From NCBI GenBank assembly GCA_946183145.1, contig CAMGZM010000006.1, forward strand, positions 96,868 through 160,867: a DNA stretch of 64,000 nucleotides. Direction: 5' to 3'. The position numbers were made by a program, and so were the translations under genes. Below are positions 53,374-64,000 of the stretch, one piece after another. The notes under the pieces were generated by a model, which did no database searches, was not told the origin of the DNA, and was given only the letters and a program-made list of their open reading frames with translations. The first letter of the stretch is position 1, and each line of letters opens with the position of its first letter. Origin of the DNA: an uncultured Fretibacterium sp. Its GTDB lineage: Bacteria; Synergistota; Synergistia; Synergistales; Aminobacteriaceae.

Positions 53374-54128
53374 TATTCCGCCGCCTTCTTTATGCACGTT
53401 ATAGCGTTAAGGCTCCGGGGATAACCGATATACGGGAGGCACTGCGACACTACATCAATAAGGAACGCTTTATCATTTCCCATGTTGAAATTTCCTTTTG
53501 CGTGTGCGATTAACTGAGGCTCACAACCTCCCTGAGCAGCGATGTAGCAGAAAGTAATCATCTCGCGCTCCTTCAGCGTGAGTCCTTTGCGCGTGTAGTA
53601 ATCCCCGAAACAATTCCCCGCAAGCCATCTGTTTATGTGCCGCGTTTCCTCCGGGCCTGAGTCCTGAAATCCCTTCATGCCCGCGCCGAATATGTCAACC
53701 TGCGCCTGATTGCCTTTTCCGACTCTGTTCGCTGGTGTTGTTGTTGACGCATTCTCAAGAGGAAGTTTGATTCCCTTCTGCTTGAAGATTTCATTTGCTG
53801 ACGTGAGAAAAGGCCGGGTGCGTCCAATCCCTAAATACGCCGTGCCCTGATAGATTACCTCTTTGACCTCTGACGGAGTGAGTCCCGCCTCTAACGCTTC
53901 AGGCAAAATTGCTTTGAACTCGTCAACGCCCTGACAGCCCATCAACGCCGCAATGATAGCCATATATCTTGTGCGAGCGTCAAGTTTTGACTGCGCAGGG
54001 ACTTCAACGCCCGCGAAATTCCCAAAAAACTCGCAAAATTCCGGGTCAGTCGTCTTGAACTCGTCAACATTCGCAAAAGCCGCAACACTCATCACCATAA
54101 TCATAATCACTCCCAATAATATTTTCAT
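53373..54128 (-). CDS. Secreted carboxymuconolactone decarboxylase-family protein
   Basis: 251 residues from ATG 54128 (AAGGAGG eight bases upstream). Signal peptide MKILLGVIMIMVMSVAAFA. Two CMD-type helical units: one with LDARTRYMAIIAALMGCQGV and VKEVIYQGTAYLGIGR; one with LTLKEREMITFCYIAAQGGC and FLIDVVSQCLPYIGYPR. The CXXC of AhpD-type peroxidases is not seen. Exported CMD proteins beside cupins and flavodoxins are common in gut anaerobes, but their reaction is unproven. Its start overlaps the hydrolase stop by 4 bp. Confidence 0.85.
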   Translation of the reverse strand: MKILLGVIMIMVMSVAAFANVDEFKTTDPEFCEFFGNFAGVEVPAQSKLDARTRYMAIIAALMGCQGVDEFKAILPEALEAGLTPSEVKEVIYQGTAYLGIGRTRPFLTSANEIFKQKGIKLPLENASTTTPANRVGKGNQAQVDIFGAGMKGFQDSGPEETRHINRWLAGNCFGDYYTRKGLTLKEREMITFCYIAAQGGCEPQLIAHAKGNFNMGNDKAFLIDVVSQCLPYIGYPRSLNAITCIKKAAE

Positions 54129-54715
54129 GCCAGTATCCTCCTTAGCCATTCATCAAGAAATGCTATCTGTTCCTCCGTGTGAAACCAATGCTCCCCGTTA
54201 TCCATCACTGTAAGTTTCACGTCATGGCCGGACGTAAAATTATTCACAGTCTCACGCGAGGTTATGCCGTCATTGCCCGAGTATAATATCTCTGTGGGTA
54301 CGTTCCATGTCAGCGGATTTTCACGGACAAAGCGCAGGTACTCCCACGATAAAATTTCGCCCTGAGCCGTAACAATTTCACCCTTCATACGCAAATCATC
54401 TTCAGAGACTCCCGAACGTCTCATCATGCCAAGTATTACCCGCTCCATGTCGAGAATCGGCGAAATGAACATAGCTTTTTCCACTTCACAGTCCTGAAGC
54501 GCGAGCATTGCGAAATATGCCCCTATGCTGTTTGCGAGGAGATAGACATTCCCCCGCAGGCCGTCATATGTCCGTCTGATGTCGTCCCGTGCTTTTGCGG
54601 GAAATGAGCCGTCATATTCCGCGCCGATGACCTCAAAGCCGGGACAAATCCCTCTGAAGTGTTCAGCCTCAGAAGGACTCCCGCCCATGCCGTGAACATA
54701 CAGGATGACTTTCAT
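54125..54715 (-). CDS. Alpha/beta hydrolase
   Basis: 196 residues from ATG 54715, overlapping the upstream stop (TGATG). KVILYVHGMGGSPSEAEHF gives the oxyanion region; the nucleophile elbow is LLANSIGAYFAML (Ser in ANSIGA); a late Asp (SGNDGITS) and His (DNGEHWFH) complete a triad. No signal peptide, so cytoplasmic, unlike its operon partners. Substrate unknown; esterase or thioesterase. Confidence 0.82.
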   Translation of the reverse strand: MKVILYVHGMGGSPSEAEHFRGICPGFEVIGAEYDGSFPAKARDDIRRTYDGLRGNVYLLANSIGAYFAMLALQDCEVEKAMFISPILDMERVILGMMRRSGVSEDDLRMKGEIVTAQGEILSWEYLRFVRENPLTWNVPTEILYSGNDGITSRETVNNFTSGHDVKLTVMDNGEHWFHTEEQIAFLDEWLRRILA

Positions 54716-55848
54716 CACTTCAGCTTTGCGTAATCTTCCGCCGATACTGCCTCGCACCATTCGTTTGAAGTTTCTTCCCCGGCAACCTCAACCGCAAAAT
54801 GCTGGAACCATGAATCTTTTGCGGCTCCGTGCCAGTGCTTTACGTTTGCGGGAATGTTGACGACATCTCCGGGCTTTAACTCGCGGGCGGTCTTCCCTTC
54901 CTCCTGATACCATCCCCGGCCATGTACAGCGATAAGTATCTGGCCTCCTCCGTTTTTGGCGTGGTGAATGTGCCAGTGATTACGGCAGCCAGGCTCGAAC
55001 GTAACGTTGAAGATTGTTACCTGCTCAAGCGATAACGGCGAAAGATAGCTCATTCCGTCAAAGTACTGCGCGTATGCCGTGTTGGGTTTTCCTGCGGGGA
55101 AAGGGAGATTTGCCGACTCGGGGTCAAGGTGCAATCCTTTTTCGCTGAGCTTGATATTTGCCGGGAGACTCTCAAAGTCTTTGCGTGATTCTGTCATAGT
55201 ATCTGCCTTCTTTCTGTACTCTTTGTATTTCTCGGAATTGATGTACGTATTATAGGCTGACTCGTCCGCGTAAATTTCCATGATGTGAATTACGTGATTG
55301 CGGTCTCCCCTCTCACTTGTCGCGAACATTCCCATTACTCCGGCTTCCTCCGCAACTGCACGCGAATATTCCTGCGTCGTTAATGCTTTGAACTCGTCAA
55401 GATTGGCGGGCTTTACGTCAGCAAGAGTCAGAAGAATGAATTTCCCTGTGCCGGATTTCTTCTGCTCAAGCACAACAGGGTCAACGGGCAAAAGTTTCAG
55501 GCTCTCGAATATCGGCTTTCTTTCCTCGATAAAAGACTTGTAGCCCCCGCTCGATGTGTGAATCTCATACGCTGACTCGTCCTCGTAAATCTCAAGCAGG
55601 CGCATAATATCCGGGTTAGCTTTGTCGATTGCCCCGTAAAGTGAATACGTGCCTGCTTCATTCGGGGTTGACTTTGCTACGGTGCGTACGCTGATTGCGG
55701 CCATGTCGGACATTTTTCCGGGCTTTGACTCCAATACTGCCCAATGAATTTTGAGAGTCTTCCCTTCCGGTGAAAAGACCGTGTGCGCGTTTGCGACTCC
55801 GTTTGCGAACATCAAGAACAGAATTGACATCACAAAAATTTTTGTCAT
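54715..55848 (-). CDS. Secreted protein with two ABM-type domains and a cupin
   Basis: 377 residues. Signal peptide to about residue 21 (GVANAHT). Two antibiotic-biosynthesis-monooxygenase-like alpha/beta units follow, each with the LLEIYEDESAYEIH / IMEIYADESAYNTY signature. The C-terminal cupin (about 260-360) has NHWHIHHAKNGGGQILIAV with metal-binding histidines, PGDVVNIPANVKHWHG. Together they suggest oxygen or quinone chemistry, or handling of a small phenolic compound outside the cytoplasm. First gene of the four-gene operon; start ATG 55848. Confidence 0.83.
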   Translation of the reverse strand: MTKIFVMSILFLMFANGVANAHTVFSPEGKTLKIHWAVLESKPGKMSDMAAISVRTVAKSTPNEAGTYSLYGAIDKANPDIMRLLEIYEDESAYEIHTSSGGYKSFIEERKPIFESLKLLPVDPVVLEQKKSGTGKFILLTLADVKPANLDEFKALTTQEYSRAVAEEAGVMGMFATSERGDRNHVIHIMEIYADESAYNTYINSEKYKEYRKKADTMTESRKDFESLPANIKLSEKGLHLDPESANLPFPAGKPNTAYAQYFDGMSYLSPLSLEQVTIFNVTFEPGCRNHWHIHHAKNGGGQILIAVHGRGWYQEEGKTARELKPGDVVNIPANVKHWHGAAKDSWFQHFAVEVAGEETSNEWCEAVSAEDYAKLK

Positions 55849-56035
55849 GATTCTTTTTCCCTCCGTTAAAATTTTTATGGATGAATGAATTTTATACTGC
55901 TGAACTTAACTTGAAGACTTGAGCATTTCACGCAAATTTGTGTCTTGCCTGAATATTTTATTTCGCCGGAAAAAGGAATATAATTCCCTTTCGCAAACAT
56001 CCTCAGAAAAAAAATACAGTAAAGGAGAATTTTAC

Positions 56036-59000
56036 ATGAAGCACAAATTGCGTTTTTCGCTCGCTGTTCTGATGATTATGATTCTGAACGCGGGCGCGGA
56101 TTTTGCCTCGGCTGTTACGGTTCGGGGTCATGACGGCTCAGAGCTGGCACTGAGTCAGATACCCGACATCATACGGCATGTTACGGGACAGACTTCGGGG
56201 GATTTCCAGTTCAAGAAGGACTCACTGTACGTTTACGGCGCGTGTCCACAAGATGCCAACTACTACAAAGAATACATAGACCTCTACACGTTCAATCTTG
56301 ACGGCAGCAATAAAAACCAAGCCTCACTACAGGATAATATGCCCTACCCTCTCGACACTCCCTTAAATTATCGGAACTTGTCCGTTGCCGAAATCGCAAA
56401 AGTAAATGCCAACGACGACAAAAAACATCTGGCGAATTTTTCTTATGAGTCTGGACACGGGATAAAAAGTGAAACTGCTTATGTTACGGGCAAGGCTGAC
56501 GATGGAAACGCCCGGATTGGGCATGGCAACTACGACCGCTATGGAGATTTAGTAAAAGGTATACTGCTCGATGTGAAAGGCGGTATGACCGTAAAAGGTT
56601 GGAAATATGAAGTTACAGCATATCTCACGAGGGACGACAAAACAATCAATGTAACTCTGGGATATGCCAGCCCGGACGATAATGATGATGACGCTTTTGC
56701 ATTCTCAGTTCTGGCTGATTTTGGCTCATGGTCAACGACTCTCAATGACAGCGATGTTCCTAAAATGCTTGATGGAACTGTATATTTCCCTGTCAGCATG
56801 ACGGTCGGCGATTTCAACAATGACGGCTACAAGAATGAGATTGCTGTAGTGTACTCGGACAGGACAGCAGTGCGCTACGCAGTCCTTCAGGTTACTCTGC
56901 AAGGCGATAATGAGGGCGGCGGCGGCTTCAATGTCAGCGTGTTAAAGAACGATACAGTAGACACGTACAACTACACAGCAACATCATGGAATGGAGATGA
57001 CGTAACTGGGCAATACCAAGCACGCGGCGGAAACATGGACGGCATTTCCTGCACATATTCAGTCTGCACTGTAACAGGCGATTTTGACGGAGACGGCCAA
57101 ATAGAATTTGCTGTTATCTGGAGGGACACCTCGCCGAATGCGAATAGAGATGTATTCAAGTGGTTTTTCACAGGTAACTCTTTCTTCGCGGGCTACACAG
57201 GAAAGATTCACGTCAGGACATACAAATGGAACGGAAGCGGTTTTCAGACAGAAGAAGACGTGCGCGGGTTTGATATACTGGGCGGCAACGATGACGACTA
57301 CCATAGGTGGCGCGATCTAGACCTTACCCTCGGTGTGAAGGCCGCTGTCGGAGATTTTGACGGGGACGGGCGCGATGATATTGCTGTTCTGCGTGTCATG
57401 CTTCAGTATACGGAGTTTTTCAACACCGTGAATTATAGTTTCTCGTACTCGAATTACGTTTTCGGAGCGTTCGTTGACTGGTACAGTTTCGACACAGGAA
57501 GCATAAAGCCGAACTATCACGGGCATTCAAACGGCTCTCAGCCTTGGAATTACGGCGACAACAGCAACGGCTGGGTAGGCATACGCACAACAAATATGTG
57601 GATGCCTCAATTCGAGCAACTTGGAATACCAGTCGGCAATGACTCACAAGAAACCCAAATCAAGGTCAGGCAGCAGTACTACATCAAGCCTATAACAGGA
57701 GAAGACCTTACGCCTTACCCCGTTATTGACCGCGAATTTGACATCATAGCAGGGAAATTCTCAGGCACAATCGGAGATGTAACAACGCGCGATGACCTTG
57801 TAATCAAATATCCTCAGTGGACAGGCGATGGCAGCAACAGGCAGAGAAGTCATGTTGCGCTGATGACGAACATACCGGGCGTATCGAACTGGGGGACTCA
57901 GGTTCACGAAATTATGTCGTTGTCGGACAGGGATCACCTTCTAGCGTTTGCAAAGGCTGATTATCTTGAAGAGAGCGTAACTCTAGGCGAGCCCGTGAAG
58001 ACAGTTGACCGTGCCGATCTGGACTACACGGCAATACTTCAGATGATGCCTTACCATGTCGACAACATTACGCCGGACGGAAAATCGCTCACGGATAAGC
58101 CACAGAATTTCACGCTCCTGCTTGATGCACATATCGACTACAAGAACACTTCTACGAGTTCGGATCAAAAGAGCATGACTTACAGCATGACATCGACGGC
58201 TGAGACGATATTCGCGCTCGACAGTAAACTTACACAGGGCGCAGCGAAAACTTTTCAGGGCGTGAGGGGAATAACATCGACATTTTTAGGCGACACTCCC
58301 GCAGGAAAAGCGATTGAGGGTATCGGAAAATTCTGGGACAAGCTGAAGGACACGGTAGAGACGACAAAAACCACGTCAAACACGAGCGAATACTCGTCAA
58401 TGATGTCAATAGCGACTCAGGCGAATTACCTCGATACTCTTTACGTGAACACGTCAGACCGTTATATATGGCGTTATCCTGTTACTAATCCGCCGTCATG
58501 GATTCTTGAGCAGACATTGAGCAGCTACGGAACTTTCGACAAGTCAAAAGCAAAGACACAGCAGACGTACATCACTTTTGCCATGAGCGAGCCGGGAATA
58601 CCTACAGCCGCAAAGGGAACAAACGACTCACATTACCAGCCCTATCACGAGTCGGGAAATCTGTTCTCATATCCTGCTGCGCTTGAACAGATAGAAGGCT
58701 ACGAGGGACATAAATCACTTCTCGGCGGAGGAAGCAGCGCGGCTAAAAGGTGGGACGGTTCAGCGATCAGTGAGACAATCACATTTGTGAACACGACAAC
58801 GGATCAGGAGTCAACAAAGAAGACGAACAAAGCCGGAGCGATAACGAAATTCCTGTCAGCGGTTGACAACATATTCGGCTCAAGTTTTGCGAACGTTCCT
58901 TATGACACAGTATCAAGTTTCACAAGGAATGTATCGAACAAAGAGAGCATAAGCGTAAATATTCCCGGTGCTTTGAGCGGGGCGCAGTTCTCGGCGGTGT

Positions 59001-60217
59001 TTGAGCCGTTTCTTGATGTTACGGGCGCGACTGTTGTAGGTTTTGCGGTAGAAAGTTTCAGGGATATTGACGCTTTATGGAATCAGGACAGCCTTTACTC
59101 CAAGAAGCCGGACCCGTCATTCCTTCTGCCTGAAAAGTTCAACTGCACATCGCTTGCTCAGTCCGTCAATCAGTTTGCTGAGTTCTCGGTGAATACGAAT
59201 GATGAGACGGCCATGAAGGGAAGGGGCATAAGGTATACGGCTGCTGATTACGACATGGAGACGAACAATCTTCTTATGAACGGCGTGAAGTACAAAATCA
59301 CGATTCCTGTGTACAATGCAAGTTTTGTTACTGCGCCGGAGTTCAAGGTGAGGCTGTCATACACTGGGAAGCTGGATTACAGTGTCAAAAAGACTACTAT
59401 AGGGGAATATACATTCACTTCGCTTCCCGGACGGGGCAAAGGGAATCACAGACAGTTTGCGGAATTTGAGTGGACTCCGAATGTAGATCAGGGGATATAT
59501 TATCTGTTTGCTGAAATCGACCCTGACAACAAACTTAAAGATGGGGAGGTACACAAGAACAGGCACGTAAGCAGCAGCGACAGGACGATAGCGGACTACG
59601 GCGGCAACAACATGGCGTACTTCAAGATAGGAATATCAAACACTGATACAGTGCCGTTTGACAGGACGAAACTTGAGACTCAGTATCGGAGCGCGTCATT
59701 CGGAGGGAAATTTGCGGCGGCAGATATAAGCCCTTCGGAGTTTCCGTTTGTTGAATATGTGAAAATTGACGGGCTTGACTTTGAGGAATTCATCGCGCAG
59801 AAAGTAGACGGACAGACTGAGCCTGTAGCGGGAGAAGTTGAAGTGAAATATGTTGGTGAAGAGCTCATGACAGACGCAGTGCTTATAGGTTATGCGCTGA
59901 AGCCTGAATCATCGAACAAGAGCATATCAGAGATTAACGATGCTGATATAGGGCTGCTGTTTGTGAAGGAACATTTTGCGCTGTTCCCGGGCGAGGATCA
60001 CAAGCTTCATTTCAGGATTAATCCCAATGACCTCGAAAACGGAGTCGGATTCCTTCTCAGGGTGTACGGAGTAGATTACCCGCTTACGGATATAATTCAC
60101 GGCAGCTCAGGAATTAATACGGGAGTCAGCAGCTCATCAAGCGGATGTGAGACATTCGCCGGAAGCATGGCCGGAGTCCTCGCATTGATTCTCATCATGA
60201 AGAAACGCACACGCTAA
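56036..60217 (+). CDS. Giant secreted FG-GAP/VCBS-like protein with Synergist-type sorting signal
   Basis: 1393 residues from ATG 56036 (AAAGGAG upstream; the frame is open further but without a start signal). Signal peptide ends FASA. Three or more Asp-rich blade motifs: VGDFNNDGYKNEIAVVYSD, TGDFDGDGQIEFAVIW, VGDFDGDGRDDIAVLRV, as in FG-GAP/VCBS beta-propeller calcium loops. A Thr/Ser-rich helical stretch (about 725-810) may be oligomerising. Near residue 1130-1230 a CARDB-like module (FEWTPNVDQGIYYLFAEIDPD). The C-terminus: SSSSSGCETFAGSMAGVLAL, then ILIMKKRTR, the Synerg-CTERM layout. Surface protein of unknown ligand. Confidence 0.78.
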   Translation: MKHKLRFSLAVLMIMILNAGADFASAVTVRGHDGSELALSQIPDIIRHVTGQTSGDFQFKKDSLYVYGACPQDANYYKEYIDLYTFNLDGSNKNQASLQDNMPYPLDTPLNYRNLSVAEIAKVNANDDKKHLANFSYESGHGIKSETAYVTGKADDGNARIGHGNYDRYGDLVKGILLDVKGGMTVKGWKYEVTAYLTRDDKTINVTLGYASPDDNDDDAFAFSVLADFGSWSTTLNDSDVPKMLDGTVYFPVSMTVGDFNNDGYKNEIAVVYSDRTAVRYAVLQVTLQGDNEGGGGFNVSVLKNDTVDTYNYTATSWNGDDVTGQYQARGGNMDGISCTYSVCTVTGDFDGDGQIEFAVIWRDTSPNANRDVFKWFFTGNSFFAGYTGKIHVRTYKWNGSGFQTEEDVRGFDILGGNDDDYHRWRDLDLTLGVKAAVGDFDGDGRDDIAVLRVMLQYTEFFNTVNYSFSYSNYVFGAFVDWYSFDTGSIKPNYHGHSNGSQPWNYGDNSNGWVGIRTTNMWMPQFEQLGIPVGNDSQETQIKVRQQYYIKPITGEDLTPYPVIDREFDIIAGKFSGTIGDVTTRDDLVIKYPQWTGDGSNRQRSHVALMTNIPGVSNWGTQVHEIMSLSDRDHLLAFAKADYLEESVTLGEPVKTVDRADLDYTAILQMMPYHVDNITPDGKSLTDKPQNFTLLLDAHIDYKNTSTSSDQKSMTYSMTSTAETIFALDSKLTQGAAKTFQGVRGITSTFLGDTPAGKAIEGIGKFWDKLKDTVETTKTTSNTSEYSSMMSIATQANYLDTLYVNTSDRYIWRYPVTNPPSWILEQTLSSYGTFDKSKAKTQQTYITFAMSEPGIPTAAKGTNDSHYQPYHESGNLFSYPAALEQIEGYEGHKSLLGGGSSAAKRWDGSAISETITFVNTTTDQESTKKTNKAGAITKFLSAVDNIFGSSFANVPYDTVSSFTRNVSNKESISVNIPGALSGAQFSAVFEPFLDVTGATVVGFAVESFRDIDALWNQDSLYSKKPDPSFLLPEKFNCTSLAQSVNQFAEFSVNTNDETAMKGRGIRYTAADYDMETNNLLMNGVKYKITIPVYNASFVTAPEFKVRLSYTGKLDYSVKKTTIGEYTFTSLPGRGKGNHRQFAEFEWTPNVDQGIYYLFAEIDPDNKLKDGEVHKNRHVSSSDRTIADYGGNNMAYFKIGISNTDTVPFDRTKLETQYRSASFGGKFAAADISPSEFPFVEYVKIDGLDFEEFIAQKVDGQTEPVAGEVEVKYVGEELMTDAVLIGYALKPESSNKSISEINDADIGLLFVKEHFALFPGEDHKLHFRINPNDLENGVGFLLRVYGVDYPLTDIIHGSSGINTGVSSSSSGCETFAGSMAGVLALILIMKKRTR

Positions 60218-60235
60218 TCACATTCCGAAAAATTT

Positions 60236-60273
60236 TCCCGCTCTCTTAATTTTCAGGGGGCGGGATTTTTTTT
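60236..60273 (+). terminator. Terminator after the FG-GAP giant
   Basis: CCCGCTC (60237-60243) pairs with GGGCGGG (60258-60264) with one wobble, then A and eight T. Confidence 0.75.
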
Positions 60274-60529
60274 GCAGTCTCAAAAATTTTTTCACGTTTC
60301 AGCCTCAAAATCTCAGATAACAAACGGCCATAAAATTTTCACCACATCAAAAGCAAATCAGAGTCGTAAAAGAAAAATTCCCGGCGCGTTGTTGCATGAT
60401 TCGATTCGTAATGCCTAAGTAAAAATAACGATTGCAATTTTCACGTTAAGGGTTTAACATTCCCCGCGTTGTTCAGTTAGCACTAAATTAAATTGAGTGC
60501 CAATCATAAAAAGGAGGCAGCATCGAATC
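60274..60529. other. groES upstream region
   Basis: About 256 bp, AT-rich, with no ORF. It contains the CIRCE operator at 60477-60503 and the ribosome site AAGGAGG at 60511-60517. I see no convincing -35/-10 pair; the promoter must lie near or within CIRCE. Confidence 0.5.
60477..60503 (+). promoter_or_regulatory. CIRCE operator (HrcA site) of groESL
   Basis: TTAGCACTA, 9-bp spacer AATTAAATT, GAGTGCCAA. It matches the CIRCE consensus TTAGCACTC-N9-GAGTGCTAA with two base changes (last base of the left arm, T-to-C in the right arm). It lies 27 bp before the groES start. HrcA would repress here and release on heat stress. Confidence 0.93.
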
Positions 60530-62471
<1,942 letters not shown>

Positions 62472-62504
62472 ACTCAGGCCGGATAACACGCAGAATAACA
62501 GAAG

Positions 62505-62539
62505 TCCCCGGAAGTGTGAAAGCTCCCGGGGATTTTTTT
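62505..62539 (+). terminator. Terminator after groEL
   Basis: TCCCCGG (62505-62511) pairs perfectly with CCGGGGA (62526-62532), followed by seven T. Two further GCCG-T7 blocks follow at once. Confidence 0.85.
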
Positions 62540-62577
62540 GCGCCGTTTTTTTGGCCGTTTTTTTGCGAATGATACGG

Positions 62578-63234
62578 CTAATTCTTTTTGTCCTCGTAAA
62601 TCATTCGGGTGATTTTTCCGTTCTCAATCTTGAATGTTAATGATGAACTTCCCGCTGTGTATTCACATTCTGAATCGCTCTTCCTGTCAGGTTCGCCGAA
62701 AAGTTTTGCGAGCTTGCTAATGTCATCGCCGATAGTGATATTTTTGCTTTCGTCCTGGCCGTCATTCCCAAAACTACAGCCCTTTTTCCACGCCTCAACA
62801 CGAACAAGCCAGCCGCTTTTGTCGTAAGTGCGTTTGACTTCCTCGCCGCCGTATTCTGTGTAGTAGTCTTCATCCTCGTAGGGCGAATAGACTTGCAGAA
62901 TGTCGATAACCATCTTGTTGACCGGGGATTTCTGCGCTTCCTCGTCAAAGTATGGCACTAAATATTTCCCGTAAACATATGCCATCTCCTGTGCGTCTTT
63001 CGGCTTAATCTCATACCATGTTTCACCGTCAATAACTTTCTGACTCTCAACGACAACCTTCATGTTTTTGCTGAGGCTTCCCCAAATTTCCGCGTTTGTG
63101 TCAGGTTTGGCGCGGTAACGTACTGAGTCGCCCGTGCAGACTCCTATTGTAGGGAACGCCGCGAATTTTCCAGCACCTTCAGCAAATGACACAAGCAATA
63201 ACGCAATGAGCATAGCAAGAATTATACGTTTCAT
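62578..63234 (-). CDS. Secreted SH3-like-domain protein, tandem paralogue A
   Basis: 218 residues from ATG 63234 (AAAGGAG upstream). Signal peptide MKRIILAMLIALLLVSFAEG. The first mature part (CTGDSVRYRAKPDTNAEIWG, VVVESQKVIDGETWYEI) resembles a bacterial SH3 domain with the usual 'xVRxxPxTxxxxxG' pattern. The C-terminal part has ITIGDDISKLAKLFGEPD, a small BamE-like or DUF-type turn, then TFKIENGKITRMIYE. Function unknown. Same signal peptide and cleavage region as the next gene. Confidence 0.72.
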   Translation of the reverse strand: MKRIILAMLIALLLVSFAEGAGKFAAFPTIGVCTGDSVRYRAKPDTNAEIWGSLSKNMKVVVESQKVIDGETWYEIKPKDAQEMAYVYGKYLVPYFDEEAQKSPVNKMVIDILQVYSPYEDEDYYTEYGGEEVKRTYDKSGWLVRVEAWKKGCSFGNDGQDESKNITIGDDISKLAKLFGEPDRKSDSECEYTAGSSSLTFKIENGKITRMIYEDKKN

Positions 63235-63338
63235 GATAATTTCTCCTTTAGTGTTTGAGATTGTTCCGGCAATTTTCACATAATGACTTTATGATGGCAA
63301 GAGTACTTTTACGCGTGACACAGCGATAGTTTGCATGT

Positions 63339-63968
63339 TCAGCTTTGCGGCCACTGGTACGACATGTGAGAGATTCTGCCGTCAGTGAACCTGAATGTGA
63401 AAATTATATCCGTGTCAAGCCTGTATTCCCATTCGGATTCGCTCATAACATCAGGCTCGCCCAAAATTTCACGCAATTTCTTTCTGTCATCGCCTATATT
63501 CACATCGCCGAATGAGCAGCCTTTTTCCCAAACATCAAGCTGAAATATTCCGGCATCATCTGTGTGTTCAATCTCGATTTTCGGGCCGTTGTTGAACATT
63601 GCTTTTTCTTTCGTTATCCCGTAAGACTGGAACATACTGACAAGCATTCTGCATAATTCGCTCTGCTGTGTTGTCTCGTCAAAAACAGGAGCGATATATT
63701 TCCCGAATACAAACGCTGTTGCCTCTGCGCGTGGGTCTTCAATCTCGTACCACAAATCGCCGTCCGTTACTGTCTGGCCGATAACTATGACTCTTTCGGG
63801 AGAGTTAAGCCGCCCGATGATTTTGCCGTCAGTGCCGGGAATGTCCCTGTATCTCACGTATGTGCCTGTGCAGCGTCCTAAAGCCGGAAACGTTACGAAT
63901 CTTTCTGCACCTTCAGCAAAAGACACGCACAATAACGCAATGAGAATGACGAAAAATATACGTTTCAT
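63339..63968 (-). CDS. Secreted SH3-like-domain protein, tandem paralogue B
   Basis: 209 residues, ATG 63968 with AGAGAGGA upstream. Signal peptide MKRIFFVILIALLCVSFAEG, nearly identical to paralogue A. CTGTYVRYRDIPGTDGKIIG and VIVIGQTVTDGDLWYEI form the SH3-like part; VNIGDDRKKLREILGEPDVM and FTFRFTDGRISHMSYQW the C-terminal part; KGCSFG is shared with A. It arose with A by tandem duplication. Likely periplasmic or surface; no function assignable. Confidence 0.72.
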   Translation of the reverse strand: MKRIFFVILIALLCVSFAEGAERFVTFPALGRCTGTYVRYRDIPGTDGKIIGRLNSPERVIVIGQTVTDGDLWYEIEDPRAEATAFVFGKYIAPVFDETTQQSELCRMLVSMFQSYGITKEKAMFNNGPKIEIEHTDDAGIFQLDVWEKGCSFGDVNIGDDRKKLREILGEPDVMSESEWEYRLDTDIIFTFRFTDGRISHMSYQWPQS

Positions 63969-64000
63969 TGTGATTCCTCTCTTAGTGTTTGAGACTGTTG

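Overview
The window reads as chromosomal DNA of an anaerobic, probably host-associated member of the Synergistota (Synergistaceae-like). The pointers are two large secreted proteins whose C-termini look like the Synergist-type sorting signal (Ser/Gly/Cys patch, hydrophobic stretch, basic end), a TAXI-type TRAP transporter with fused permease, many solute-binding-like proteins, and the absence of respiratory genes. The taxon is an inference from protein style; no rRNA gene is present. Genes are closely packed on both strands, with strong AGGAGG-type ribosome sites and frequent GTG/TTG starts.

Layout. 1-7.5 kb: the end of rpsI, a giant 16-module Ig-like secreted protein, a DUF4230 membrane protein, a J-domain protein that seems to start at ATA, and a secreted unknown. 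7.5-13.3 kb: an orphan phage-type Sak4-like ATPase, tRNA-Lys and tRNA-Glu, a radical SAM enzyme with a split barrel, and clpB. 13.4-20.7 kb: a flippase and a MATE exporter, then (minus strand) a three-gene operon of a GrpE-like protein, a divergent Hsp70 and a large J-like protein. 20.7-24 kb: dprA, csaA, an iron alcohol dehydrogenase and a flavodoxin. 24-35.8 kb: three related binding proteins whose two lobes appear in swapped order, nikR with a small membrane protein, a coiled-coil protein built on 33-bp repeats, a GH57 enzyme, an exported VanX-type dipeptidase, a lipase-like secreted protein and a GH3 lipoprotein. 35.8-44.2 kb: a Ca-type P-ATPase, a GT4 glycosyltransferase, an unusually short UvrC, and the TAXI/TRAP pair. 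44.3-52 kb: a small XRE regulator, a VWA lipoprotein, a CcdA-type protein, and a RecQ helicase-phosphoribosyltransferase fusion overlapping a second DprA-like gene. 52-55.9 kb: a four-gene, stop/start-overlapping operon (ABM-ABM-cupin, alpha/beta hydrolase, carboxymuconolactone decarboxylase-like, FGE-flavodoxin fusion). 56-64 kb: a giant FG-GAP/VCBS-like secreted protein, CIRCE-controlled groES-groEL, and two tandem paralogous secreted proteins.

How parts work together. Protein quality control is well represented (clpB, groESL, the alternative Hsp70 operon, a J-domain protein). Peptidoglycan or amino-sugar scavenging is suggested by the exported dipeptidase and the GH3 lipoprotein next to binding proteins. 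The strongest candidates for something undescribed are the RecQ-PRTase/DprA pair (domain content like the ShosTA defence system), the lobe-swapped binding-protein family, the Hsp70 operon, and the exported FGE-flavodoxin operon.
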